Part shown: positions 52,690-64,000 of the stretch, piece by piece | How the letters are laid out: each line of letters begins with the position of its first letter | Position numbering within the stretch: the first letter of the stretch is position 1 | Assembly (NCBI GenBank): GCA_944989445.1 | Contig: CALYLW010001095.1 | Coordinates: 1-64,000 of the forward strand | Direction of reading: 5' to 3' | Length of the DNA stretch: 64,000 nucleotides | Origin: Ampullaceana balthica | Taxonomy: Eukaryota; Mollusca; Gastropoda; Lymnaeidae | Notes under the pieces: generated by a model | The model's input: only the letters and a program-made list of their open reading frames with translations | What the model was told of the DNA's origin: nothing | The model's database searches: none | Program-made: the position numbers and the translations under genes

Positions 52690-53140
52690 AAAGCTTGATA
52701 TCTGCCACTGAAGAAAAATTACTAAAGTCCATTCCAAGGTTGTCCACTTTCTATGATGAGTTGTCAGAGGAAGAGCTTTTATTAGAAATACCAAGGCAGA
52801 GAAGGCACCTGAAGGCAGTAGAGATCGATCTCAAAGAGGCCGAAGACTGGTCCGTACTTGACGTTTTGAAATTTGTAGCTGAATGGGACTTCATAGAATC
52901 TCTCCCCTATCTCACATTGAGTTTACGATTATTTGTTACAATATGTCTGTGGCTTCATGTGAAAGGAGTTTTTCAAAGCTAAAGCCTATAAATAATTATT
53001 TGCGATCTACAATGGGGCAGTCAAGGCTTTATGATCTTGCCAATTTATTCATTGAGAGTGATTCGGCACAAGAAATAGATTTCGATAACGTAATTAACAA
53101 GTTTTCAGTTTTAAAGGCCAGAAACGCTAAATTCTAATTT
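52690..53140 (+). pseudogene. ZMYM1-like hAT transposase C-terminus, frameshifted
   Basis: The first frame (52695-52920) contains LRRHLK-type and DLKEAEDWSVLDVLKFV residues. The second (52890-53137) contains SVASCERSFSKLKPINNYLR, then STMGQSRLYDLANLFIES and IDFDNVINKF. This is the C-terminal hAT dimerisation region typical of zinc-finger MYM-type 1-like transposases. A frame change at about 52900-52940 joins them. The 5' part is missing, and the neighbouring 25-bp array lies immediately upstream. Confidence 0.8.
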
Positions 53141-53671
53141 TTAAAATATATTTAATGAGATTGTATTTTGAATTATTACATATTATTCTGATAGTTGCTG
53201 ATTTTGCAAACCTAAAACAGAACGGTTACAACCTTACCTCATTTGAAGTTGTACTGTAATGGTTGGTAATATAATCTAATTTTGGTAATGTAATGTAATT
53301 GTTGTAAATTTTAATGGAACGCAATGTAGATGCAAGTTTGTGAAATTTGAAAATATTACAGTTAGTTAACCGTATTACTTAAAATTAATAATTTTATGTT
53401 AAAATAAAAATTTAAAATTGACATTTTTTCTATTTAGTTCTTCGTTTTTAAATGTTACAATATTTTACCTATCGACTTTAAATTCAACTTTTCTCCTAAT
53501 GCCTTTGTAACAAACATTTGATCTATATTTTCAAACGTTACTAAAGAATCTGTGTGTTCCCGGTATTTGGCAGACTCGAGGAGATTTATGGGGCAAGTCG
53601 TGTGTGGGGGGCGGGGGTAACACCAAGAGCTACCGCCCCGGGTGACACCAACCCTAGTGACGCCTCTGCTT
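53141..53671. mobile_element. 3' flank and terminus of the ZMYM1-like hAT
   Basis: After the transposase, AT-rich sequence leads to CCCCGGGTGACACCAACCC then TAGTGACGCCTCTG (53636-53668), a hAT-style right end (inverted: CAGAGGCGTCACTAGGGTTG). No matching left end was found upstream, so the element is truncated. Confidence 0.6.
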
Positions 53672-54149
53672 AGTATATAAAAACTTAAGAGCCTATATTA
53701 AATTACTATAGGGCACTGAACTTCCAATGTCCATTCCCTCGGAGCTGGGGGCCCCAAATGACTTTTTAAAAATAATTGTATTCCCTATTCAATTTTACAC
53801 GATATTGAGAAATATAGCTTGAGTACAATGGCAATAAAAAAATAAATTATCACTTATTTTTGGGCCGGGGCCCTTAATATGTAAGCTTTTTAATTATTAA
53901 TCTTAATTAATTTTAATTAATCCAGCCAAAAATATTTATAATATTTTTAAAATGTATGCGAAAGTAATAAAATAAGAAACTTCGCGGAGTATCTAAAATT
54001 AAAACGTCCATACCTGCCTGTCATTTTCATTGGATTCTATTTAAAGCACAGCAAAGACTAAAGTGAACTTCGCGGATATTTAGCCAAAACGGTATTAGGC
54101 GCTAACAGGCTTCTGTTAAGACTTCTATTTTCAGCACGTTATTTGGTAC
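53672..54149. other. Probable TE remnant with GGGCCCC boxes
   Basis: GGGGGCCCCAAATGAC at 53745 and GGGCCGGGGCCCTTAATATG at 53862 are reminiscent of paired MITE ends, but the pair is short and diverged. No gene was seen. Confidence 0.35.
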
Positions 54150-54157
54150 ATGTCCAC

Positions 54158-55619
54158 CAGGGGCGTCCAAACTTTTTGCATGGCGGGCCATATTCCTTGA
54201 AGTACATATATTCGCGGGCCGGATTAAAATAATATTATAAAAAATGACATAGGTTGAGAAGTTTTTAGAGCACAATTTTAATGTGACGGGTGTGAAACTG
54301 AGATTTTAAATGCAGTAAATAATAAATAGGTAAGGTCATGCTCAATGCCTCTGGTTTTGAATAGTTTTGATACATATGCTATCATTATCATGGAGGTGAG
54401 AGTCACTTATTCTCGTCCTCACACAGTTCTTGTTATAATTCATAACTAAAAATGTCTGCTCACACAAGTATGTCGAGCCAAACAAGCTGAACATTTTCTT
54501 AGCAAATGTTTAAATCTCTTTGAATCTCTCTTTTTCCAGCTGACTGTAAAAGTCAACGAGAGAAAGTGAAAGTTGTTGTCTGCTGCGACATTCAGCATCA
54601 CTTGACTGGAGCATTATCAAGGTCAACAGAGAAAGGTGAAGAAAAAAATCATGATTTCCTTTTCAATAGTTTCAAAGTCCTAATAATTCATAAGTCATGG
54701 ATTTGACATCTACACCATACTTCTGTCTTTGCTCATTGAAGCTTCTTTCTGTAAAACGTGTCATGATTTCCTGTAGTGAGGGGAAATGTGTGGTATTAGG
54801 CTGCATTTGATTTGAGACAGTTGCCTTTGAAAAAGTTGCAGCTTGTTCCCAGGGGCCTTAATATGTGAATATAATTGGCTTACCACTGCATTGTGCCCTT
54901 AAAGGTTTGTGTTAAGAACGTTTAGATGTCTTGTCACATCATCATCATCAACTAAAAATACAAAATTTTCCAGCCAAACAGTATCCGATAGTTCTGGAAT
55001 TAATTTACCATATTTATATGAAATGCCCTATATGTTTTTAAGTGTGTAGAAGCGCTGAAGTGTTGTTCTCCGACTGAGCCATCTTACATCATTTTGCTAC
55101 ACAATATCTTCATATTCTCCTAGGATATCAAGAAGAAACTGCTGAAACTGGCGGTGAAACAGGGCCTCAGAGCGAATAGAGTTTATAGTTTTCATCACTG
55201 GCTCAAGGACACCATCACATTTAAGGTGTTTGGCACAAAGAACTTGTTGGTGAATGATAGTGAAGTTTAAAATCTTTACCAGCGTCTTCGCTGACTTTGT
55301 TACAGACAAGTGTTGCTAGTGAACTGTGCTCACCAGTCATCAGTAATAATAGTAATTTAGCGTCATTAACAGCAGAACAAACAGAAGCAACTTAATTTGT
55401 TCCCCTTGTTTGGTCTTTAAGACTGAAAGTCTAGTAATTATTAAACAATAAAATGCTATCGATTTTTGCCATCATTTGAGGTACCCTAAACAGTAAAAAA
55501 TTTTGAATTTCTAAAATAAGTATAATGTTACAGAAATAATACGTCCATCAAATGGTTTTTGAAGATGAGGCCGCGGGCCAGTTAAAATTGCTTCGCGGGC
55601 CGAATTTTGGACGCCCCTG
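54158..55619 (-). mobile_element. hAT element of GTF2IRD2-like type, TSD ATGT(C/A)CAC
   Basis: Left end CAGGGGCGTCCAAACTTTT; right end, inverted, CAGGGGCGTCCAAAATTCG. The flanks ATGTCCAC (54150-54157) and ATGTACAC (55620-55627) differ at one base. GCGGGCC boxes occur near both ends. Transposase remnants lie on the minus strand. Confidence 0.85.
54480..55309 (-). pseudogene. GTF2IRD2-like hAT transposase remnant
   Basis: The clearest piece, 55309-55097 minus, reads KTLVKILNFTIIHQQVLCAK and MKTINSIRSEALFHRQFQQF, then LLDILGEYEDIV. This is the conserved ...V-x2-IN-x-IRS-x-ALxHRQF motif of this transposase group. Downstream pieces are broken by many stops. Inactive. Confidence 0.7.
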
Positions 55620-56180
55620 ATGTACACAAAATTACATGGGGAAGGTTCTTAAACAGGTTTCGTCCCATCCCAACCTCAATCTGGCCTCTTCCAGCCAAAA
55701 GTAGTGCTCCATGTGCCTGTTCTGAGCCGTGGGTACATTTTAGAGAAAACTTTACTAAACAAAAGTTGCTCAGTGCCCCCAAAAATGAGGGACCGGATCA
55801 AGTTGCTCCGACACCCCCTTGGCCTCCGCCAGCATGGGGTTCAAGGTGTCCCTCTGCATCCACATGGAGGCATTTTGGTGAAATGTTTGCTAAACAAAAA
55901 ATGTTTAGCAAGCTGAGAAGGCATTCGTTCCTTATAACTGAAACAGTGCTTTGCCATGACAGTCAACAAGTCACAGGGCCAGTCCCTTGGGATTGCTGGT
56001 ATAGACTTGCAGACACCATGCTGTTCTAATGGGCAGTTGTATGTGGCCTGCTCCAAAGTGGGAAAAGAGGAAAATCTTTTTGTACACTCTCCATATGGAA
56101 CTGCCAAAAATGTTGTCTAACACATTGCTTTAAGATAAATTGCATACAAATAAACAGTTTTTGTACTACTTCAGAAAACC
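55620..56180. other. No recognisable gene
   Basis: The relatively GC-rich segment 55620-56110 has open frames on both strands of up to 140 codons, but nothing I can assign. LLNKSCSV and LLNKKCLA suggest an internal repeat of about 150 bp (55750 versus 55890). Confidence 0.35.
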
Positions 56181-56198
56181 TTATTTTAAACCCGGGAA

Positions 56199-56765
56199 AG
56201 CCGGGTACTTTTTACCTAGTATGTGTATATATATATATAAAAATAAATAAACATATATATATATATATAATCAAATTCATATTACATGTACTTTTAAAAT
56301 TGGCTAACATTTATTGGCTGTCTGTAGGTTAAATGTGCAAGTTATAAATCTCCTTCAATGAGAAACTATTTTTTGTATTCCTGGATTTCAGAAATATCAT
56401 CTAGAGCAGTGTGGTTCCCAACTTTTTTTTGGGTGGCGACCCCTTTTTATGAGTCATGTGACCTGTGACAACCCATGAAAGCCGGGTACTTTTTACCTAG
56501 TATGTGTATATATATATATAAAAATAAAATAAACATATATATATATATATATAATCAAATTCATATTACATGTACTTTTAAAATTGGCTAACATTTATTG
56601 GCTGTCTGTAGGTTAAATGTGCAAGTTATAAATCTCCTTCAATGAGAAACTATTTTTTGTATTCCTGGATTTCAGAAATATCATCTAGAGCAGTGGTTCC
56701 CAACTTTTTTTGGGTGGCGACCCTTTTTATGAGTCATGTGACCTGTGACAACCCATGAAATTTTA
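56199..56765 (+). repeat. ~290-bp tandem duplication of a composite TE end
   Basis: AGCCGGGTACTTTTTACCTA starts at about 56199 and again at about 56478. Each is followed by a TATATA microsatellite, ATTGGCTAACATTTATTGGC and AGAGCAGTG...GGTTCCCAACTTTTTTT. The last phrase is a hAT-style end, CAGTGGTTCCCAACTTTTTT. The duplicated terminus is the inverse of the CCCGGCTTTTCCCGG element at 43165. Confidence 0.8.
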
Positions 56766-56864
56766 AATAAGTCATTTTCAATAAAGTTTTTTACAAAATA
56801 TAGCAACTTTTCATTATGGTGAATATTATTTTAGTTGACAGTTGGCGACCCCCAATAAAACCCC

Positions 56865-57650
56865 CCGCGAACCCACAGAGTAATTCCACTACATCACACT
56901 CTTAACCACCTTATCCCCCCCCAAACCCCCCAACAAACCACCCCCCCCCCCAAAACACCCTTAACCCTCACACCAAACCACCCAAACCCCCACCCAACTA
57001 CACCCACACCAAAAATACCCCCCCCCAAAACACCAACCCCCCCCCCAACCCACCCACCCCCCAAACAACCACAAACCAACCCCCCCCCCCCCCCACACCC
57101 CCAACCCCAATAAAAAATACCCATCCCACCAAAACCCACCCTCAAATCACCCATCCAATAAAATAACACACAATAATAATAAATACCCCCAACAACAACA
57201 CACAACCTCCCAACTTACCCATTTCCCCCCCCCCCCCCTCCCCATCTTCGCCCTATCCCCTCCTCCCCCCCCCCATCAAAGATAAATTTTATCCAAACAT
57301 TCTCCCCCACCCCCTATATAAAAAACTCAACCACCCCCCTAACCCAATACTTTCTATTATTTAAAAAAAACCGTTAATGCCCACCCCCCCCTTAAACTCC
57401 ACATAACCAATTTCCCACCCCCCCACCACCCACCCCCCACACCCCACGCTCCCATCATTAATATATTTACACAATCTCCTCCAAACCCTTCCCTCTCCTT
57501 GTATCACCACCCTCCTTTCCCCCCCCCCACCCCCCACCTCCTCCCTTCCAAAATCTTTCAAATATGACCGCCCCCTCCCAAAATAAATGACCGATAATAT
57601 ATACTCCCATCTTCCCCCCTCCCCCCTCCACCCCCTCGACCGCCACACCC
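56865..57650. repeat. G-depleted C/A-rich low-complexity tract
   Basis: Nearly 800 bases with very few G on the + strand and many C runs of 5-14. The minus strand is correspondingly G-run rich. Open minus-strand frames here are composition artefacts. It may be a real simple-sequence tract or a poorly resolved consensus. Confidence 0.8.
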
Positions 57651-57659
57651 ACCTTTGTC

Positions 57660-58560
57660 CTCGCATAGCAGCGCATCCAATTATCTACACCAATAAAAAA
57701 AAATAACTTTTCGAGCTGTGTCCGCTGAAAGTTGTTCAATTACGAACGAGTGTGGGACGTGTGTTTAATGTTAATCTGGAAAAACCAAAATGATTATGAT
57801 TTTTGAGTTATATTTTCAATTTTTTAAAAAAAGCAGAGTTAATGTCCCTCCAGCTCGTTTTACGGCTGGATAATTGAGTGTGTACTATTTTAGTATTGAT
57901 GCGAGCGCACACACTAAAATTAGTAAAAGATTATATACGCGCGTACGGCATAGCATACGCACACAACTTCGCTCATGGAGAGTGCAGAGAAAGTGGAGAA
58001 ACAGAACGGACAAAAACGACAGCACGAAGAAATCATTCGCTGAGTTAACGTCGGTTGGGGGGGGACACGGGACGTACAAGAACATTGTTGGATCGAGACA
58101 TTCACAGGAGGTTATTCTACCTTGGCCCACCACCCGTAGCTGGCCTAAACATGTAAACTTGTGTGATTTGGCGAACCCATATGCGCCGAGGGTAGTAGGG
58201 GGGGACCATGTCGCCATTAAAAGGGGGAAAAAGAACAGGGCCTACACAAACACAGTTTTAAAAATTAAAAAAATACTAATGTTTTGGCAGAGGCGTGAAG
58301 CCCAAGGACTTCCTTGTGTAAGTTGGACGTGATGAACATGACACTACGAATCTCATATTATCTGTGAAGGTACAACGCAGAACTGTGACGCAAAAGAACC
58401 ATTGTTGGTCGCATGACATTGGCACGACCCAGCGAGGTCATTATCATGTTCGTTGAGCTAGCACATATGGCTTTTGTTGAATTATATATATATATATAGA
58501 TTCTGGCTTTAATTATTAAAGATCTCAAATACATTAAATTAAAATTTATTAGCACACAAA
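57660..58560. other. Unassigned sequence, possible TE fragment
   Basis: The 152-codon + frame 57874-58332 is basic with no domain that I recognise. An alternative frame reads MESAEKVEKQNGQKRQHEEI from the ATG at 57975, resembling the leader of some hAT transposases. Short GGGGGG runs occur at 58057 and 58198. Confidence 0.3.
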
Positions 58561-60470
58561 ACAAGGGTAATTGTGCTCTTCTTTTAAGATGTTTTATTTA
58601 TTACTTAGGCACAAATTTCTTTGTGCATCTTACTTAATAATAATATCATTTATGGAATAAAAAAGACTTTCTCAAGTACAACATATAATCCATACTGTGT
58701 GACAACACGCCTACAAATAAAAACACATGCCCCTACCATTTCAAAACTTGTGTGTTGATACAAACAAACAGTTGCACTACTCCATCTGGATAGCACACCT
58801 CAAACAGTGCACAACGTTCCTTGTGCCCACCTCACAAGTCAGGGCATGTTACACATGAGATTAAAATAATGTTCATAAATCATTAATTTAACATGTGCTA
58901 AAATGAAAATGATAAAGACACATCCTCCTCATTGCTAACTTAAAATACTAACAAAAAATAGAGAATAACACATAAAAAGCACCTCGCTCTATGTCAGGTT
59001 GTTAAGATTATTATGATGCCAATAGATGGTCTAGTATGATATTAATTTTGATATTTTGTAGTGAGTTATATAATTTTATAATCTGTATGAGCTATTTAAC
59101 AAAATTAAAAGCTGTGTCCTGATGGACGTAAGCAGATAGACATTGTCATTGAAATACGGCTAGTTACAGGTAAAATCTGTTACTACTGTGTCATTTACGT
59201 ATTTGAGCCTTATTGCTATTAAAAAATAACAAGAAATATAGTAAACTGGGGTCTCTTTTAAGTTGGTATTATGAATTGTTGATTTTATTACTGTGATATT
59301 GATATGATTTATTTTTGCTTCAGTATGTAAGATTGGGAGTCTGTCTTCATGATGAGTGATATCATCAACCATTTGTGATCAGTTCAGTTAAATTCTCCTG
59401 TCTCTAAAAAGATGTTGGCTGGATTGTGATTTACTGAATGAAACAAAATAACGTACTATCAACATCGTATATTTCACAACACGCTTTGGTCCACACAGAC
59501 TATGGCGTCAAACTAAAATCAAACTTCTGAAGCAATGGTAACAATATAGTAAAGTGTGTTGAAATTGTGTGTGTGCAATGGGTTGTGTGGACAAGTTGAA
59601 TTAATATCATGAAATGACTTTTTGAAGAATATTCTAATATAACTTGTGTCTTCAATGATTACTGATGGAATTACTCTTTGCTTTAACAGTCGCACGTGAA
59701 TCATAATCATAGTCTAAATGCTAATTATTAATGAATATGACTTTCACTGTTCTGCAAACTGTATATTGTGGAGTGTGTACTATGTGTATGCTACCTTCAG
59801 TGAGATCATTGAACCGCAATATTGTTACAGTGTGAACAGTGAAATCAATATCTTACATCGAACATTGGATAACAATTTTACTTCTGTTTATGGAGACATT
59901 GGAACAATAGATTTACTTCTGTATGCACATTGAACAATATCTACGTATGAACACTTGACCAATACTTTACACTCCTGTTGCGGAGGTCCCATGAACAATT
60001 GAAGCAATTTTACTCATGAACGCAGTTGTACATTATTAGTCCAAAATACTCATGGAAATGTGGCGAAGCTAAATGTTTCGTTGAGAACATAGCAACACGA
60101 ATGAGGGGTGTAGGAGAAAGAGGGATTGAGATATCTTGACAAGGAAAAGAATCACGTTTTGTTTACTTAAAGATAAAGACTTTCATTAGCGAATGTACTC
60201 AATTTGACCTTGACCTTCCAAACTCTCATTGTCAATGTTTGTGGGCATTTGGAAGAATAGTCATGTGTGGGAACAACCAGTGCTTTCTTTCCGGAGTAAC
60301 TGTACCGGGCACGGCGGTTGCAGCACGCTTACTATTTTCCCACTGATACTTATTTTTATATTCTGCAGCTGGATAATGCGTTCTTTTTCCGTTGACAGCG
60401 GACCACGTTTTGTATGTGTTCTTGTTACAGCACCATTTTTATAGATGTAGCACTGGGAAACTAACCACAT
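58561..60470. other. No recognisable gene
   Basis: About 1.9 kb of AT-rich sequence with only short frames. TTGACCTTGACCTTCC at 60207-60222 (inverted: AGGTCAAGGTCA) is a direct repeat of the nuclear-receptor half-site. Whether it matters is unknown. Confidence 0.45.
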
Positions 60471-60479
60471 GGCTGTGAA

Positions 60480-62660
60480 AGGAAGTCATAAGTGGGACAG
60501 TACAAAGTCATGGGGCTGGGCGAAAGTTGTCACAGTGTGGGAACTAACCACTTGGGCGTTGAGAAGAAGTCAAGTCTCCGGGGAACAAACCATAGTGGGC
60601 TGTTGAAAGAAGTCAAGTGGGAACAACCATGGGCTGTTGATGCAAGTCAGTGTGACACCTGGGCTGTTGAAAGAAGTCAAGTCTGGGACAAATCCATGGG
60701 CTGTTGAATGAAGTCTGTGGGACAACATGTGCGCTGTTGAATGAAGTCGACTGGCCGGGTGACATACCCATGGGACTCGTTGTAGAGAGATAGTCAATGT
60801 GTAGGGACAACCATGGTGTCTGTTGATAGAGAGTTGCAACTGTGGGGATCAGCCATGGCTGTTTCTGCTGAGACTTTGAAGAATGGTTCAAGTGCGTCAC
60901 ATACCATGTGGGTTGTTGAAAGAGTCTAGTTCAAGCGGCCACAAAGTCCATGCGCTGTTGATAAGAAGTCAACTGCGACGGCGTGACAACCATGGGAGTG
61001 TTGAAAGCGCTCACTCTCAATTGCGCTTGGGTTTCTACTACGGGAACAGCAACCATGCTGTGTGTGCACAACGTCAAGTCATGTGGCGCGGGGACACCAC
61101 CGATGGGATGTTGAAATTGAGAAAGAAGGGTCACACGGTGCGAGACATGCCATGGGATGTTGATTTGTGAATAATTGAGGTCATAGTCAGCGCACATTCA
61201 TGGGCTGGTGGAAGAGGTCTATGTGGGGCGTACATACCTGGGTATGTTGAAAGAAGTCTACGTGCTTGGGGACTAAACCATGGGTTGTGTAGAGAAGTCA
61301 CAGTGCAGGTGGGACATCATGGATCTGTTGAGAGACGTCACAAGTGTGGTGCACAATCACCAGTGCGGCTGTTGAAGAAGTCAGTCACCCCTTTAAACTT
61401 TTCTGGACAAATTGTGTTCGGGGAAACCATGTGCCGTGTTGATAGGAGAAGTTCAAGTGACAACGACATGGGCTGTTGATAAGACAGGCAACGTGGGTGG
61501 GACACCTAATGGGCTGGTGAAGAGTAAGTCAAGCTGGAGGGACAACCATGGGTGTTGAAAGAAGTCAACCCTCATTATGTGAGTGACAATCCCCGCTCTG
61601 TTGAATAAGAATTGACATAGAAGTCTCGATGTGAGGGACATAGCTCATGAGCTGTTGAAAGAAGTCTAGCGGGGGGACAACCTTGCAGGTTGTTGAAGAA
61701 GAAGATTCGCATCTTTCTGGGAGGTTTATGAGCGGACAACCATGGGTCTGTCTGAAGAAGTCATAGTGGCGGACAACCTATGGTCTGTGTGAAATGATAG
61801 TCAAGTGGGGTGGGACAACCATGGGATGTTGAAAGAAGTCAAGTGGGGAAACCTATGGGCTGTTGAAAGAAAGTCAAGCGGGGGTACAACCATGGGATGT
61901 TGAAAGAGTCAAGCTGAACAACCATGGGCTGTTGAAGAAGTCAAGTGGGGAAACACAAATGGGGATGTTGAAAGAAGTCAAGTGGGGACAACATGGCTGT
62001 TGAAAGAGGTCAAGTGGCGGGCGACAACCATGGGCTGTTGAAAGAGGTCAAGTGGGGACAACCATGGGATGTTGAAAGAAGTCAGAGTGGGGGACAACCA
62101 TGGGATGTTGATAAGAGTCAAGTGGGGGACAAACCATGGGATGTTTGAAAGAAGTCAAGTGGGGGCACAACATGGGCCGTTGAAAGAAGTCAGAAGGTGG
62201 GGCGACAACCATGGGCTGTTGAAAGAAGTCAAGTCTGGGGACAACCATGTGGCTGTTGAAGAAGTCGCAAGTGGGAGGGGTTAGACACCATGGGCTGTTG
62301 AAATCGAAGTGCAAGTGGGAGGTGGACAACATGTGGGCCTGTTAGAAAGAAGTCGCAAGTTGGGGACGCACCATGGGATGTGTTGAACGAAGATAAAGTC
62401 ATCGTGGGACTAGCCATGGGCTTGTTGATAAGAGTCGAGTCTAGTGGGAGACAACCTAGTGGCGCGTTGATTGAAAGAAGTCATTGTGTGGGTGACTTAA
62501 CCATGTGCTGGCTGTTGAAAGGAGTCAAGTGACAGAACTCCGCTTGGGGCTGTTGAAGTAAGTGCAAGTGTAGGCGGGACAGACCATGGGTTCGTTGAAA
62601 GAAGTCAAGTGGGGACACAACCATGTGGCTGTTGAAGAAGTCAAGTGGGTGAACATACAG
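60480..62660 (+). repeat. ~34-bp satellite with heavy indel noise
   Basis: The consensus joins CATGGGCTGTTGAAAGAAGT and CAAGTGGGGACAAC. Units are cleanest at about 61800-62280. Elsewhere single-base insertions and deletions occur every few bases, leaving unit length irregular. Open frames here are artefacts. Confidence 0.88.
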
Positions 62661-63180
62661 TCGCGGTCAGATCCAATAATTAAACTTGACCACATTGATA
62701 TATCACACAGTGTCGCTTATGAGTAGTGATGTAGAGTAAAATTTATCAGTTTAATTGAAAGTAAAGACTTCATGATCACATTTGTGTCAAAGGTTTTTAG
62801 TGGACAGATTTATATGGAGAATCAAGTTTGACTGAGACCATAGACTCTCAAGTATATGACTGAGACCATAGACTCAAGATTAGTTGACTGAGACCATAGA
62901 CTCAAGCTAGTATTCTGAGATGGGCAGGAAACACTGCATTTCTACAAAACTGGGTGTGGCGCAGGGGAGAGGTTAACACTGGCATATTTTACTCTATGAA
63001 ATAACACATTTAACTAAATTGTTATTTATATGGTCTGCATTTGCTTAGACTTATCCAAGTGTGTGTGCATGTACAGACAGTGCTGATTTTAGCCCCCCCT
63101 ACCCCACAAATGACCAAGGTGCACATGCACTCATGTAATGACCACCAGAAATATATCCAGATGTTTTCATGTACAATGTT
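62661..63180. repeat. Spacer with a 22-bp short array
   Basis: TGACTGAGACCATAGACTCA repeats three to four times at 62830-62910. The rest is unremarkable. Confidence 0.6.
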
Positions 63181-63199
63181 AAATAAATTTATCAGAAGT

Positions 63200-63420
63200 G
63201 TATCAAAGATTGATGATGGTATACACAGATTGATGGTACCAAAGACTGATGGTACCAAAGATTGATGGATACCAAAGACTTGATGAGTACCGAAAGTATT
63301 GGATGTTAGCTCGAGTAGTGACTGTATGGTACAGACAGAGATTGATAGATATGGTGACGCGGATAGACTGATGGTACCACAGACTGAATGGTCGGGGTAC
63401 GGGGACTAGATTGGTTGGTG
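63200..63420 (+). repeat. ~18-20-bp GATTGATGGTACCAAAGA repeat, degraded
   Basis: GATTGATGGTACCAAAGAC and variants occur about ten times, with indels increasing toward 63420. Confidence 0.75.
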
Positions 63421-63579
63421 ACTAAAACGACACTGCGCACATCTTACAGTCGGGTCATACTGCTGCATAAGCAGGACGAAAGGCTGCTTGTAGACACAGT
63501 CTCTAGAAGCACTCGTATCAGTTCTAGACTTGAGATATGTTATATTCGGGACATGACTTGACAACGGCGCCATCTAGGT

Positions 63580-64000
63580 CTCTCCCCTGTGCGTAGTTCC
63601 ACTCCATCCAACACTGATCATGTAGCACGACACAGACCATGCCCCAGTTCCACAACCAACTGATCATTTATGTGACCGGCCAGACCTTTACCACCAGTTC
63701 CAACTACAAACTCAATGCCGATCGAGTATACACACGACTCGCGCAGTTCCACAGTCCAACAAGCAACTGATCAATAGACACACAGACCTTTCCTCGCCAG
63801 TTCTCCATCATGCATAACTGAGTGTGCTTCAGTCTACACAGACCTTCTCCCCAGTACTCCACAACTAATACTGATCGTCAAGAACACAGACCTTTCCCAG
63901 TGTCCGACCACAGCAAAATCTGATCATAGAACACCGACCTGACACTGTCCCAGCGAGTAATTCCACAACACAAAACATGATCAGTAGCAGAACACAGACC
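63580..64000 (+). repeat. ~42-bp repeat at the window end, noisy
   Basis: Recurring CAGTTCCACAACnAACTGAT then CAnnnnACACAGACCTTTCC. Indel noise is similar to the 34-bp satellite. It continues past the window edge. Confidence 0.75.

Noticed and set aside
56894..57739. Glycine/tryptophan-rich minus-strand proteins
   Set aside because: Composition artefact of the C-run tract.

Overview
The window is a gene-poor, repeat-rich stretch of animal nuclear DNA. Split genes with GT-AG introns, non-LTR retrotransposon tails, tRNA-headed SINEs, a Ginger-type element, a piggyBac-type MITE and many hAT elements fit an invertebrate, most likely a lophotrochozoan such as a mollusc. The phylum is inferred, not shown.

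One real protein-coding gene can be supported: a very large homologue of DAXX, the H3.3 histone chaperone and SUMO-dependent corepressor, on the + strand. Its conserved core (helical bundle, then histone-binding domain) is encoded in exons at 18043-19384, 22083-22207, 23485-23677, 26296-26422, 27023-27142, 28357-28447 and 30847-31015. A huge terminal coding region runs from 33030 to 38516. A candidate first exon (3838-3912) joins in phase and lies behind an ETS-type promoter motif. With a 65-bp candidate intron (35904-35968) and one base added in an A9 run (37429-37437), the model comes to about 2,550 codons, against about 740 for human DAXX. The extra length is low-complexity, acidic and serine-rich, with a dozen or more SUMO-interaction-like motifs. 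One of these is the C-terminal VIVLSDSE, as in human DAXX.

Layout. 1-3800: AT-rich repeat, MITE, antisense LINE fragments and a SINE. 3838-18042: intron 1, packed with nested DNA transposons (hAT, piggyBac-like, Tigger/pogo-like MITEs) and a second SINE. 18043-38516: body of the DAXX gene, with hAT elements, a Ginger1-like element and a LINE 3' end in its introns, and minisatellites directly abutting three splice sites. 38517-42265: 3' flank with a 25-bp array (an AGGTCA in each unit) and a 20-bp array (a TGACATCA in each unit). 43073-45640: a nearly identical 1,257-bp tandem duplication carrying a BED-finger ORF. 45800-52510: further minisatellites and MITEs. 52690-55620: decayed hAT transposases. 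56200-64000: duplicated TE ends, a G-depleted tract and ragged satellites that look like poor consensus near a contig end.

No rRNA, conventional tRNA gene, CRISPR array or bacterial-style operon was seen. All reading is by eye; splice sites and family names need transcript and profile-search confirmation.
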